Shown piece by piece: positions 44,039 to 52,688 of a stretch of DNA of 64,000 nucleotides. The DNA is taken from assembly GCF_000716605.1 (NCBI RefSeq), contig NZ_JNXE01000003.1:372001-436000 (forward strand), written 5' to 3'. The notes beneath the pieces were generated by a model. It did no database searches. It saw only the letters and a program-made list of their open reading frames with translations, and was not told the DNA's origin. This DNA comes from Streptomyces sp. NRRL F-525 (GTDB lineage: Bacteria > Actinomycetota > Actinomycetes > Streptomycetales > Streptomycetaceae). Numbering within the stretch: the stretch's first letter is position 1; each line of letters opens with the position of its first letter. A program made the translations under genes and the position numbers.

Positions 44039-44623
44039 GTGACCAGCCGCATCACCTTGATCTCGCCGGCGATGAACCGGTCCCTGCGGGAGACCCGGTT
44101 CGACGACGGCGCCTCACTCGACCCGCGCGGTACGGCCCGTGCCGAGTCCCTCGCCGGTTCGCTCCGGGCGGCCGACCGGGTGCTGGTCTCTCCCACCACA
44201 CGCTGCCGGGAGACGGCGTCCGCTCTCGGCCTGGCGGCCGTGGAGGAGCCCGAGTTGGCGGGGCTGGACATGGGGCGTTGGCGGGGTCTGACGCTCGACG
44301 AGGTGATGATCCGGGAGCCGGACGCGATGATGTCCTGGCTGACGGACCCGGACGCGATGTCCCATGGCGGGGAGTCGGTGCGGGCGTTGTGCGAGCGGGC
44401 GGCCCGATGGCTGGAGGCAGCCGCGGAGTTCGAGGGCAGGACCATCGCCGTGGTCGAGCAGGAGTTCGTACGGGCGCTGGCGGTCACGATCCTCGACGCG
44501 CCCGGGCCCGCCTTCTGGCGGCTCGACGTACGGCCGTTGACCGCGACCGAACTCAGCGGGCATGCCGGACGATGGAATCTTCAACTCGGGCGGGTGCTGA
44601 GCCCGGAGGCCGCGGACCGGTGA
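44039..44623 (+). CDS. histidine-phosphatase-like protein lacking the RHG motif
   Basis: The 194-residue protein has the overall phosphatase layout ([65 protein letters not shown]), but where the catalytic RHG box belongs it reads [12 protein letters not shown], and the second catalytic His region reads VVEQEFVRA. Members of this kind occur near cobalamin genes in Streptomyces. GTG 44039 with GGAG 7 nt upstream is preferred; an ATG at 43994 is in frame. It follows the metE terminator and is probably inactive as phosphatase. Confidence 0.78.
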   Translation: MTSRITLISPAMNRSLRETRFDDGASLDPRGTARAESLAGSLRAADRVLVSPTTRCRETASALGLAAVEEPELAGLDMGRWRGLTLDEVMIREPDAMMSWLTDPDAMSHGGESVRALCERAARWLEAAAEFEGRTIAVVEQEFVRALAVTILDAPGPAFWRLDVRPLTATELSGHAGRWNLQLGRVLSPEAADR

Positions 44624-44676
44624 CGCAGTAGGGCTCGCGAATCCGCAGTGACCCTTGGTCCGGCCACCCTCGCTCC

Positions 44677-44710
44677 ACTATACACTCAGAGTATAATCGT
44701 TGTGTATAGT
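44677..44710 (+). promoter_or_regulatory. palindrome-flanked promoter of the deacetylase gene
   Basis: Inverted repeat ACTATACAC (44677-44685) and GTGTATAGT (44702-44710) enclose a perfect TATAAT (-10) at 44692-44697. A repressor dimer bound here would cover the promoter. The stretch is unusually AT-rich for this genome. Confidence 0.65.
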
Positions 44711-44716
44711 CCCGGC

Positions 44717-45517
44717 ATGCCATCACTGAGCGCTCTGCGCAAGAAGAGGGAAAGACCCCGGGCCGGGTTGCGTGCCGTCGGCATGTTTGTGGCGGTTGCC
44801 GTGCTGGGGCTGGGGTCGAGCGGGTGCACCAGGCTCGATACGACCGCGCCGGCCGCCGCCCGGGCCGAGGCCGCGTCCGCCACCGCGCGGGTCGGTTTCG
44901 GGACGGTCGACTGTCGTGAGGCGAAGTGCATCGCGCTGACCTTTGACGCCGGGCCCAGCGAGAACTCGGCGCGGTTGCTCGACATCCTGAAGGAGAAGCA
45001 GGTTCCGGCGACCTTCTTCCTCCTCGGCAAGCGGCACATAGAGAAGTACCCGGAACTGGTCGAGCGGATGGCGGCCGAGGGGCACGAGGTGGCCAGTCAC
45101 ACCTGGGACCACAAGATCCTGACCCGAATAACCCCCGCACAGATACGCGACGAACTGGTCCGCACGGACGACGCGATAGAGCGGATCACCGGCAGGCGGC
45201 CCACGCTGATGCGCCCGCCGCAGGGCCGTACCGACGACGAAGTGCACGCGATCTGCCGGGAGTTGGGCCTGGCGGAGGTGCTGTGGAGCGTCACCGCCAA
45301 GGACTACGCGACCACCGACTCCGCGCTGATCACCAAGCGCGTCCTCGCCCAGGCCTCCCGGGACGGCATCATCCTGCTGCACGACCTGTACCAGGGCACC
45401 GTGCCCGCCGTACCCGGGATCATCGACGCGCTGAAGGAGCGCGGGTATGTGTTCGTGACCGTGCCGCAGCTCCTCGCGCCCGGGAAGGCGGAGCCGGGGA
45501 AGGTGTACCGGCCCTGA
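44717..45517 (+). CDS. polysaccharide deacetylase (NodB/CE4) lipoprotein
   Basis: A 266-residue lipoprotein: basic n-region and VAVAVLGLGSSGC lipobox near residue 35. The NodB domain shows TFDAGPSENS (motif 1, second Asp of TFDD replaced by Ala), SHTWDH (zinc histidines), RPPQGRTDD (motif 3) and LLHDLYQG. Family enzymes remove N-acetyl groups from chitooligosaccharides or peptidoglycan. The TFDAGP variant is common in Streptomyces. ATG 44717 has no obvious RBS, only ~13 nt from the predicted transcription start. Convergent with the P450 gene. Confidence 0.9.
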   Translation: MPSLSALRKKRERPRAGLRAVGMFVAVAVLGLGSSGCTRLDTTAPAAARAEAASATARVGFGTVDCREAKCIALTFDAGPSENSARLLDILKEKQVPATFFLLGKRHIEKYPELVERMAAEGHEVASHTWDHKILTRITPAQIRDELVRTDDAIERITGRRPTLMRPPQGRTDDEVHAICRELGLAEVLWSVTAKDYATTDSALITKRVLAQASRDGIILLHDLYQGTVPAVPGIIDALKERGYVFVTVPQLLAPGKAEPGKVYRP

Positions 45518-45518
45518 G

Positions 45519-46751
45519 TCACCAGGTCAGGTGCAGGGCGTACGGGGAGCGGTGGATCATCGTCGGGCGCATGGTGACCGGACGGTCCGGTGCCAGCCGT
45601 AGGCCGGGCAGGCGGGTCGTCAACTCCTCCAGGGTGAGGCGGAGTTGTTCGCGGGCCAGTTGGGAGCCGGGGCAGCTGTGCACGCCGAAGCCGAAGGCCA
45701 GGTGGCGGCTCGGGGTGCGGGTGATGTCGAAGGTGTCGGCGCGGGTATGGCGCTTCTCGTCGCGGTTGGCCGCGCCGAAGGCTACGAACAGCGCTGCTCC
45801 GGCGGGGAGTTCGGTACCGGCGAGGACGACCGGGCGGGTGGTGACCCTGCGGAAGCCCTGGAGCGCGGTGTCGTAGCGGGCGGCCTCCTCGATCGCGGCG
45901 GGGATGCGATCGGGTTCGGCGCGGAGCAGCTCCCACTGGTCCCGGTGTCGGAGGAGATGCAGGACGGTCGTGCCGATGAGGGCGGTGGTGGTGAGGTGAC
46001 CGGCGATGAGCAAGTTCTGGAGATGGGCGACGAGTTGGTGCCTGTGCTCCAGGGTGAGGTCGCCGTCCCCCTCGTCCGTCACCGAGGCGATCAGTTCCGT
46101 ACCGAGGTCCTGGCGGGGGTGCGCGTGCCGCTCCCGCACGTAGCGGTCGAGGGCGTGCTGCATCGCGACGACGTCCTCGGCCGCGGCGATCTGCTCGTCC
46201 TCCTCCAGCGGGCGGAAGAGCAACTCCTCGGCGCGGTGGCCCCCGTGGACGACTCCGGGTACGTCGGCGGGGTCGAGGCCGACGATCCTGCCGACGACCT
46301 CGCCGGGGAGCCGCCTCGCGTACGCCGACATCAACTCGACGTGCCCGTGGTCGCGTTGCCCGTCCGTGAACGTGTCCACCAGGGCCGCGGCGCGCTCGGC
46401 TGCGTACGGGAGGACCGCCGCGACCCGGGACGGCGAGAGGCCGCGGACGATCGGTGCGCGCAGCTGCTGGTGCCGCGCGCCGTCCGCGGTGACGACGACG
46501 GGCCGTCCGCCGAACCCGCCGCCGAGGACGGCGAGCGCGGCGGGCGCGGGCAGCACGTCGGGGCGCAGGGCCATCGCCGAGGAGAAGTCCTCGGGGCTGC
46601 GCAGGACTTCGCGTACGTCGGCGTCCCGGGTGACGAGCCAGGCGTCGAGTTCGGCGAGGCGGGTGAGGCCCTCGGTCTGCCGTGCCCGGGTGTAGGCCGG
46701 GTACGGGTCGCGCTGCAAGTCGTCGAGCCTGGCGTGCAGTTCGCGGTCCAC
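45519..46751 (-). CDS. cytochrome P450
   Basis: A 410-residue P450: I-helix AGHLTTTALIG (~240), ExxR-type region IEEAARYDT, and heme loop FGFGVHSCPGSQLA with the Cys ligand (~355). Typical CYP10x-like Streptomyces enzyme; an electron partner gene is not next to it. GGAGGG precedes the GTG start 46751. It lies between the deacetylase and DUF2278 genes; substrate unknown. Confidence 0.93.
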   Translation of the reverse strand: MDRELHARLDDLQRDPYPAYTRARQTEGLTRLAELDAWLVTRDADVREVLRSPEDFSSAMALRPDVLPAPAALAVLGGGFGGRPVVVTADGARHQQLRAPIVRGLSPSRVAAVLPYAAERAAALVDTFTDGQRDHGHVELMSAYARRLPGEVVGRIVGLDPADVPGVVHGGHRAEELLFRPLEEDEQIAAAEDVVAMQHALDRYVRERHAHPRQDLGTELIASVTDEGDGDLTLEHRHQLVAHLQNLLIAGHLTTTALIGTTVLHLLRHRDQWELLRAEPDRIPAAIEEAARYDTALQGFRRVTTRPVVLAGTELPAGAALFVAFGAANRDEKRHTRADTFDITRTPSRHLAFGFGVHSCPGSQLAREQLRLTLEELTTRLPGLRLAPDRPVTMRPTMIHRSPYALHLTW

Positions 46752-46870
46752 GGGACACCCTCCGGCCGATGGCGTGATGCGGTGCTGGGTGGTGCGTGCA
46801 GGTCGCGCTCATCGTGCCGTAGGGCGGTGCGGGTGCGGTAGGGAACTTCCGGGCAGAGCGGCCAAGTTGG

Positions 46871-47881
46871 TCAGAAGACGACCGTCCAGCCCTCCCGTGC
46901 CGCTTGGTCGGCCGTGTAGGAAACGCCGTGCACCTTCAGGCCGTTCGCGTCGAGGAGGGTGATCTCGCCGCCCTGGTTGCCGAGTTGGACACCGTCGGTG
47001 AGGGGGACGAGGAGGGTGGCGCCCGGGGCGAGGGGGCCGGGCGGTACCGCGCAGGAGTGGCCGAGGCGGTCCCGGACGAGCCAGCCGGTGGGGTCGAGCG
47101 GGTCGGGTGACGCGTTGAGGAGCGTGACGCTCTCCGACTCGGGTGCCGGGCCGCGCGGGTTGACCAGGGCCGCCACTACGCGGACGGGCCGGCTGCCGGG
47201 GTCGGGGCGCGAGCCGTCGGTGCCCTCCAGGGTGTGGCCGGTGGTGTCGTCGGTGTGCCAGGACTGGCTCTGGAAGGCGAGGAAGATGCCGACCCAGCGG
47301 GACTGTGCCGGGAAGTGGACGAGGAGGCCGCCGTCCTGCCAGACGCCGTCGTCACCGCTGAAGCGGCGGCTGTTGCCCTGGTTCATGTGGATGTCGTGGA
47401 CGCCGTTGCCCGGCAGGAAGCCGAACACCTTGTCCTTGACGGTCGGTTCGGGGCCGAAGCGCTCGCCGAAGACGTAGAGCCGGGCGTCCGGGTCGTCCAC
47501 CGCGCGGCGCACGTAGTGGTCGAGGAGGTCGGCGAGGTCGTTGTCGGGGCCGCTCGCGTCCGGCGGGAGGGTGCGGAGCCGCGCCGGGTCGAAGAGGTTG
47601 CCGCGCACGAAGTCGAGGTTCGGGCCGCCGGGTCCGGGCAGCAGCGTGTTCCAGCCGCTCGGGAGATCCTCCAGGCGGGCGGTGAGCGGGTGTCGGAAGT
47701 CCTCGTCGACCAGATAGAGCAGCTCGGAGGGCTGTTCCGCGGACAGGACGTTGACCGCGGCCCGGAAATGCGTACCCGCATCGTCCGTGAGATGGATCTG
47801 GTAGTGCGGTGTACCGGCGGCGCCCTCGCGCCTCGTGTCCACCGCGCGCGTGATCAGTACGCCGTAGGCCTTCAGTGGCAT
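46871..47881 (-). CDS. DUF2278 family protein with C-terminal lamin-tail-like domain
   Basis: The 336-residue protein starts MPLKAYGVLITRAVDTRREG, the DUF2278 signature; GNGVHDIHMNQGNS is the conserved centre (His-containing loop). The C-terminal ~120 residues (VTLLNASPDPLDPTGWLVRDR...GNQGGEITLLDANG) look like a lamin-tail (LTD) beta-sandwich. No signal peptide. Function unknown. GGGGGAG lies 8 nt before ATG 47881. Confidence 0.85.
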   Translation of the reverse strand: MPLKAYGVLITRAVDTRREGAAGTPHYQIHLTDDAGTHFRAAVNVLSAEQPSELLYLVDEDFRHPLTARLEDLPSGWNTLLPGPGGPNLDFVRGNLFDPARLRTLPPDASGPDNDLADLLDHYVRRAVDDPDARLYVFGERFGPEPTVKDKVFGFLPGNGVHDIHMNQGNSRRFSGDDGVWQDGGLLVHFPAQSRWVGIFLAFQSQSWHTDDTTGHTLEGTDGSRPDPGSRPVRVVAALVNPRGPAPESESVTLLNASPDPLDPTGWLVRDRLGHSCAVPPGPLAPGATLLVPLTDGVQLGNQGGEITLLDANGLKVHGVSYTADQAAREGWTVVF

Positions 47882-48083
47882 GGCGGTCAACTCCCCCTGC
47901 GGGCAGGCGGGATGCCCGCCCATGGGACAAAGCGTAGGGGGGAGGCGTCCCCTCCGGCCGGGACGCGGGGAAACTCGGGGCGGCTGTCCGGTGTACGTCT
48001 CCGTACCTATGAACCGCTAGGCCATGGGTGTGAGCCGCCGATGAAAGTACCGCTGATCAAGAAGCGTTCTCTACGATCCATAC

Positions 48084-48524
48084 ATGGTCAACTTCCGTCT
48101 CGAACGTACGGCTCCGCTTCCCCTCGAGGAGGCGTGGCGCCGGTTGACGGAGTGGCCGCGCCACGCCGATGTCGTCCCGCTGACCCGGGTCACCGTGGTC
48201 ACTCCCCCGCCGACCCGCGAGGGCACGGTCTTCGAGGCCCGCTCCGGGCTCGGACCGCTCGGTTTCGACGACCGGATGGAGGTCACGGTGTGGCGCCCGC
48301 CGACGGAGGACGAGCCGGGTCTGGTCCGGCTGGAGAAGCGGGGGCGGGTCGTCACCGGCTGGGCGGAGATCGAGGTGCGGCCGGGGCCGGGGGGCCGTAG
48401 CCGCGTGGTGTGGGAGGAGGAGCTGGCGGTCCGCTTCCTGCCGGGGTTCTTCGACCGGCCGCTGCGGTGGGCGGCGCGGTCGATGTTCGGGCGGGCGGTG
48501 AACGCGCTGCTGAGGCGGGCGTGA
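48084..48524 (+). CDS. SRPBCC (START/Bet v1-like) family protein
   Basis: A 146-residue protein with the SRPBCC fold: MVNFRLERTAPLPLEEAWRRLTEWPRHADVVPLTRV at the N-terminus, a beta-rich middle, and a C-terminal helix (FFDRPLRWAARSMFGRAVNALLRRA). Such proteins bind small hydrophobic ligands. ATG 48084 has no RBS but a TACGAT -10-like box 6 bp upstream, suggesting a leaderless transcript. Confidence 0.82.
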   Translation: MVNFRLERTAPLPLEEAWRRLTEWPRHADVVPLTRVTVVTPPPTREGTVFEARSGLGPLGFDDRMEVTVWRPPTEDEPGLVRLEKRGRVVTGWAEIEVRPGPGGRSRVVWEEELAVRFLPGFFDRPLRWAARSMFGRAVNALLRRA

Positions 48525-48559
48525 TGCGGCCAGTCCTTAGGGAGTCAGTCCTCAGGGAG

Positions 48560-49201
48560 TCAGTCCTTACGGCCGGTCACCGCGACCGTCACGCCCAAGC
48601 CGATCATCGTGAGCCCGCCGACCCCGCCCACCGCGGACAGCCGTCGCGGTGAGCGGGCGAACCAGTCCCTGGCCGTGGACGCGACCAGCCCCCACACGCT
48701 GTCCGAGGCCACGGCGATGAGGTTGAAGACCAGGCCGAGCAGCAGCATCTGGCTGGTGACATGGCCCTGTTCGCGGTCCACGAACTGGGGCAGTACGGCG
48801 GCGAAGAACACGATGGTCTTGGGGTTGGCCACCCCGACGGCGACCCCCTCCCACAGCGTGCGCAGCCCGCTGTGGGAGGGCACCTCCTCGCCCGCGAACA
48901 CGGCCCGCAGCGAGCCGCGTTGACGCCACGCCTTCACCCCGAGGTACACCAGGTACGCGGCACCGGCGAGCTTCAGTGCCGTGAAGACGAGCACCGAGCG
49001 TTCCACCAGCGAACCGACGCCGAGCGCGACCGCCACGACGAGCAGATAGGCGCCGAGGGTGTTGCCGACGACGGTCGTCAGCGCGGCCCGGCGGCCGTGG
49101 GCCAGCGCCCGCCCGATCACGAACAGCACGCTGGGGCCGGGGACGATGATCAGCAGGAAGGACAGCGCCGCGAAGGCGAGCAGTCGGTCGGTGGACACCA
49201 T
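48560..49201 (-). CDS. LysE/RhtB family amino acid exporter (paralog)
   Basis: A 213-residue membrane protein with PGPSVLFVIGRALAHGRR, NPKTIVFFAAVLPQF and GLGVTVAVTG. It is highly similar by eye to the LysE gene at 4546-5193, with both ends nearly identical. ATG 49201 is chosen although an in-frame start 12 codons upstream exists. It converges with the SRPBCC gene. Confidence 0.92.
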   Translation of the reverse strand: MVSTDRLLAFAALSFLLIIVPGPSVLFVIGRALAHGRRAALTTVVGNTLGAYLLVVAVALGVGSLVERSVLVFTALKLAGAAYLVYLGVKAWRQRGSLRAVFAGEEVPSHSGLRTLWEGVAVGVANPKTIVFFAAVLPQFVDREQGHVTSQMLLLGLVFNLIAVASDSVWGLVASTARDWFARSPRRLSAVGGVGGLTMIGLGVTVAVTGRKD

Positions 49202-49363
49202 GGGGCCATGGAAGAGCGGGGCGCCCCGGGCCCGCAACTCATTTCCGGGTGCCCCGAGGGCGATGCCCGGTGAGCGGAACGAACGCCCTAGTGTGATGGC
49301 GCCTAATGTGATGGCTCTGAACGGCCCTTCCGGGCACGGGAATCAGGAAAGGTGACCGGCGAC

Positions 49364-51484
49364 ATGTCGCTTCGCCCCGGGGACACGGAGTCGATCGGTG
49401 GTTACACGCTGGTCGACCGGCTCGGCAGCGGCGGGATGGGCGTCGTGTATCTCGGCCGCTCGGCATCGGGACGACAGGTCGCCGTCAAGGTCGTGCACGC
49501 CCAGTACGCGCTGGACGAGGAGTTCCGGGCGCGGTTCCGGCAGGAGATCGCCGCCGCCCGCCGCGTGAGCGGAGCGTTCACCGCCCCCGTCGTGGACGCC
49601 GACGCGGACGCCGAACTCCCCTGGATGGCCACGCTCTACGTGCCCGGCCGCACCCTGGCCGAAGCCGTCGAGAAGGACGGCCCGTTGGGCGGCCGGGCCC
49701 TGCGCACCCTCGCGCTGGGTCTCGTCGAGGCGCTGCGGGACATCCACCAAGCGGGCGTGGTCCACCGGGACTTGAAGCCGAGCAACGTCCTGCTCGCCTC
49801 GGACGGCCCCCGCGTCATCGACTTCGGCATCTCCCGCGCCGCCGACAACCAGACCCTGACCGTCACTGGTCGGCTGATCGGCACCCCGCCCTTCATGTCT
49901 CCCGAGCAGTTCGCCGCTCCCCGGGACGTCACGGCCGCCTCCGACGTCTTCTCGCTCGGCTCACTCCTCGTCTACGCGGCCACCGGCAACCGTCCCTTCG
50001 ACGGCGCCAGCCCGTACCTGACGGGCTATCAAGTCATGCACGAGCAGCCGAGGTTGGACGGGGTGTCCGAGCCGCTGCGGAGCATCGCCGAGCGCTGCCT
50101 CGACAAGGACGCGGCGGCCCGTCCCCAACTCGCCGAACTGCACGGCATGTTGCTGACCCTGCCCGAGGACGAGACCGGGTCCCGGTCCGGGTCCGCCACG
50201 GCGGCGGATCTCCCGAGAACCGCACGCCCGCGCCGATCCCGGCGACTCGTCATCGCCCTCGCCACGGCACTCGCCGTCACCACCCTCGGCCTCACCACCC
50301 TGCACTGGCTGTCGGACGACGGCACGGACCCGGGCACGCCCGCCGCTTCCACGTCCTCCTCGTCCCCCGCCGCCGTAGCGCTGCCCGCCGGCTGGAAGCC
50401 ATGGCGGGCGAGCCTGCTCACCTCCCAGACCGGCGATCCGCTCGACTACACCCAGTCCGGCTGTCTGGCGGGCGACAGCTCCACCGTGTACTGCGCCGGT
50501 ACGGGCGCCACGGTCACCGCACTGGACGCCGCCTCGGGCCGGGTCCGCTGGCGGTCGGGCACCAGCCCCGAGACCGCACTCCCCGTCGGTGTCCGGGACG
50601 GGCGCGTCTACACCTACGTCAAGCCCGACTCGAACGACACCTTCATCACCCGGCGCCTGGTCGCCCTGGACGCGAAGACCGGCACCCGGCTGTGGATCCA
50701 CCCGATCAGGGACGACACGGACCCCGTCCTGTTCGACGGCGGGATCCTGGCGATGGACGTGGACGCGACGAAGTTCGTGGCCTACGACGCGTCGGGCCGC
50801 CGGCTGTGGAGCGCACCCATCTGGTCGAACCTCGGGAACTCCTGCACTCCGACGGTCCTGGGCGGCGCCCCGTACGCCCTCTGCACGGTCGAGGACGATC
50901 CCTCCCAGGGCGACTTCGTTCTGATACGCCTCGACCCCGCCACCGGCGCACAGCGGAAGGTCACGGAACTCCCCACGGGGGCTTGGCCGTTGGGCGTCGA
51001 CAAGGGCCGGCTGCTGTTCCTCGCGCCGAAGCTGGCGCCGGAGGTCTTCGGCAGCGGCCCGGACCAGCTGTACACCGCCCTGGACCGGGTGAACCCGAGC
51101 ACCGGCACGATCGAGCGGATCGCCCTGCCGGCCGGCACTCGCGGTACGGCCATCCTGGTCAAGGACGTGGTCTACCTCGTCCGGCCGAACGGCACGGTCA
51201 CCGCCGTCCGCGCGACCGACGGCAAGCGGCTCTGGCAGCGGGAGACGGACACCGAGAACCTGTCGATGCCGGTGTTCTCGGCGAAGTTCAACACCCTTTA
51301 CTTCTCGAACCAGTTCGGCCGTCTGCTGGCTCTTGACCGGAGCACCGGAGCCGTCAGGTGGCGTACGTCCGCGCTGGCGAACGCCGGCGACTCGACGGAC
51401 GACACCACGCCGTACGTCGTCCTCGTCAAGGACGCGATCGTGGCCGTGGCGGGCGACACGGCCTATTCAGCCCGTCCCCGTTGA
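49364..51484 (+). CDS. Ser/Thr protein kinase with PQQ-like beta-propeller sensor
   Basis: The 706-residue protein has an N-terminal Hanks-type kinase: G-loop LGSGGMG, Lys42 in VAVKVV, HRDLKPSN (catalytic) and DFG in IDFGIS, activation-loop GTPPFMSPEQF. One membrane helix (LVIALATALAVTTLGLTTLHWL, ~295) separates it from an extracellular PQQ-like repeat region (e.g. GATVTALDAASGRVRW, DKGRLLFLAPK, GRLLALDRSTGAVRW). It would phosphorylate cytoplasmic targets in response to an outside ligand. ATG 49364 or GTG 49352 may be the start; GGTGA lies 8 nt before the ATG. Confidence 0.92.
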   Translation: MSLRPGDTESIGGYTLVDRLGSGGMGVVYLGRSASGRQVAVKVVHAQYALDEEFRARFRQEIAAARRVSGAFTAPVVDADADAELPWMATLYVPGRTLAEAVEKDGPLGGRALRTLALGLVEALRDIHQAGVVHRDLKPSNVLLASDGPRVIDFGISRAADNQTLTVTGRLIGTPPFMSPEQFAAPRDVTAASDVFSLGSLLVYAATGNRPFDGASPYLTGYQVMHEQPRLDGVSEPLRSIAERCLDKDAAARPQLAELHGMLLTLPEDETGSRSGSATAADLPRTARPRRSRRLVIALATALAVTTLGLTTLHWLSDDGTDPGTPAASTSSSSPAAVALPAGWKPWRASLLTSQTGDPLDYTQSGCLAGDSSTVYCAGTGATVTALDAASGRVRWRSGTSPETALPVGVRDGRVYTYVKPDSNDTFITRRLVALDAKTGTRLWIHPIRDDTDPVLFDGGILAMDVDATKFVAYDASGRRLWSAPIWSNLGNSCTPTVLGGAPYALCTVEDDPSQGDFVLIRLDPATGAQRKVTELPTGAWPLGVDKGRLLFLAPKLAPEVFGSGPDQLYTALDRVNPSTGTIERIALPAGTRGTAILVKDVVYLVRPNGTVTAVRATDGKRLWQRETDTENLSMPVFSAKFNTLYFSNQFGRLLALDRSTGAVRWRTSALANAGDSTDDTTPYVVLVKDAIVAVAGDTAYSARPR

Positions 51485-51489
51485 ACCGC

Positions 51490-52641
51490 TCAGGCCACCG
51501 ACCCGATCCGTCCCGCCGTCAGCACCGTCGCGTCGTGATGGATGGGCGTGTGCGCCCCGGTGAGTGAAACCCCGCTGCCACCACGCCGGTTGGCGACGAT
51601 CTCGGCGGCGATCGACAGGGCCGTCTCCTCGGGCGTACGCGCGCCGAGGTCGAGCCCGATCGGGGACCTCAGGCGCGCCAACTCCATTTCCGTGACGCCG
51701 ACTTCACGCAGGCGTTCGTTGCGGTCGAGGTGGGTGCGGCGGGAGCCCATCGCGCCGACGTACGACACCGGGAGGCGCAGGGCGAGTTGGAGCAGGGGTA
51801 CGTCGAACTTGGCGTCGTGGGTGAGGACGCACAGGACGGTACGGGCGTCGACGTCCGTGCGGGCGAGGTACTTGTGGGGCCACTCGACGACGATCTCGTC
51901 GGCGTCGGGGAAGCGGGTCCGGGTGGCGAAGACGGGGCGGGCGTCGCACACCGTCACGTGGTAGTTCAGGAATTTGCCGACGCGGACCAGTGCGGAGGCG
52001 AAGTCGATCGCGCCGAACACGATCATCCGGGGCGGCGGGACCGACGACTCGACCAGGACCGTGAGCGGGGCGCCGCAGCGGGAGCCCTGCTCGCCGATCT
52101 CGACCGTGCCGGTGCGGCCCGCGTCCAAGTAGGCACCGGCCTCGGCGGCGACCGTGCGGTCCAGTTCGGGGTGGGCGCCGAACCCGCCGTCGTAGGAGCC
52201 GTCGGGGTGGACGACAAGTGCGCGGCCCCGCAGGTGAGTCGGGCCCGAGACGATGCGGGCCAGGGCCGCCGCTCCGCCGCTCGTCGCGGTCGAGAGGGCG
52301 GCGGTGATCACCGGGCGGGCGGGGTCGCCGACCCGTACCGGTGTGACGAGGATGTCGATGACTCCGCCGCAGGTCAGGCCGACGGCGAAGGCGTCCTCGT
52401 CGCTGTAGCCGAAGCGCTCCAGGACGGTTTCGCCGTCCGCCAGCGCCTGTTGGCACAGGTCGTAGACCGCGCCTTCCACACAGCCCCCGGAGACCGAGCC
52501 GATCGCCGTGCCGTCGGTGTCCACCGCGAGGGCGGCGCCGGGCTGGCGGGGCGCGCTGCCGCCGACGGCCACCACGGTGGCTACGGCGAAGTCGCGGCCC
52601 TGCTCGACCCACCGGTGCAGCTCTTCGGCGATGTCCAGCAT
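51490..52641 (-). CDS. xdhC: XdhC family protein (molybdenum cofactor insertion for xanthine dehydrogenase)
   Basis: The 383-residue protein has the CoxI/XdhC N-terminal part (VVAVGGSAPRQPGAALAV, GSVSGGCVEGAVYDL) and a Rossmann-like C-terminal part (MIVFGAIDFASALVRVGKFLNYHVTVCDARPVF, YVGAMGSRRTH). XdhC binds and sulfurates Mo-cofactor for insertion into xanthine dehydrogenase. It is the last gene of the minus-strand purine operon; the kinase gene converges with it. Confidence 0.93.
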   Translation of the reverse strand: MLDIAEELHRWVEQGRDFAVATVVAVGGSAPRQPGAALAVDTDGTAIGSVSGGCVEGAVYDLCQQALADGETVLERFGYSDEDAFAVGLTCGGVIDILVTPVRVGDPARPVITAALSTATSGGAAALARIVSGPTHLRGRALVVHPDGSYDGGFGAHPELDRTVAAEAGAYLDAGRTGTVEIGEQGSRCGAPLTVLVESSVPPPRMIVFGAIDFASALVRVGKFLNYHVTVCDARPVFATRTRFPDADEIVVEWPHKYLARTDVDARTVLCVLTHDAKFDVPLLQLALRLPVSYVGAMGSRRTHLDRNERLREVGVTEMELARLRSPIGLDLGARTPEETALSIAAEIVANRRGGSGVSLTGAHTPIHHDATVLTAGRIGSVA

Positions 52642-52688
52642 CTCTCGGTCTCCTAACGGGGTGGTGGGGAAAGGCTTTCCAAGATCTG

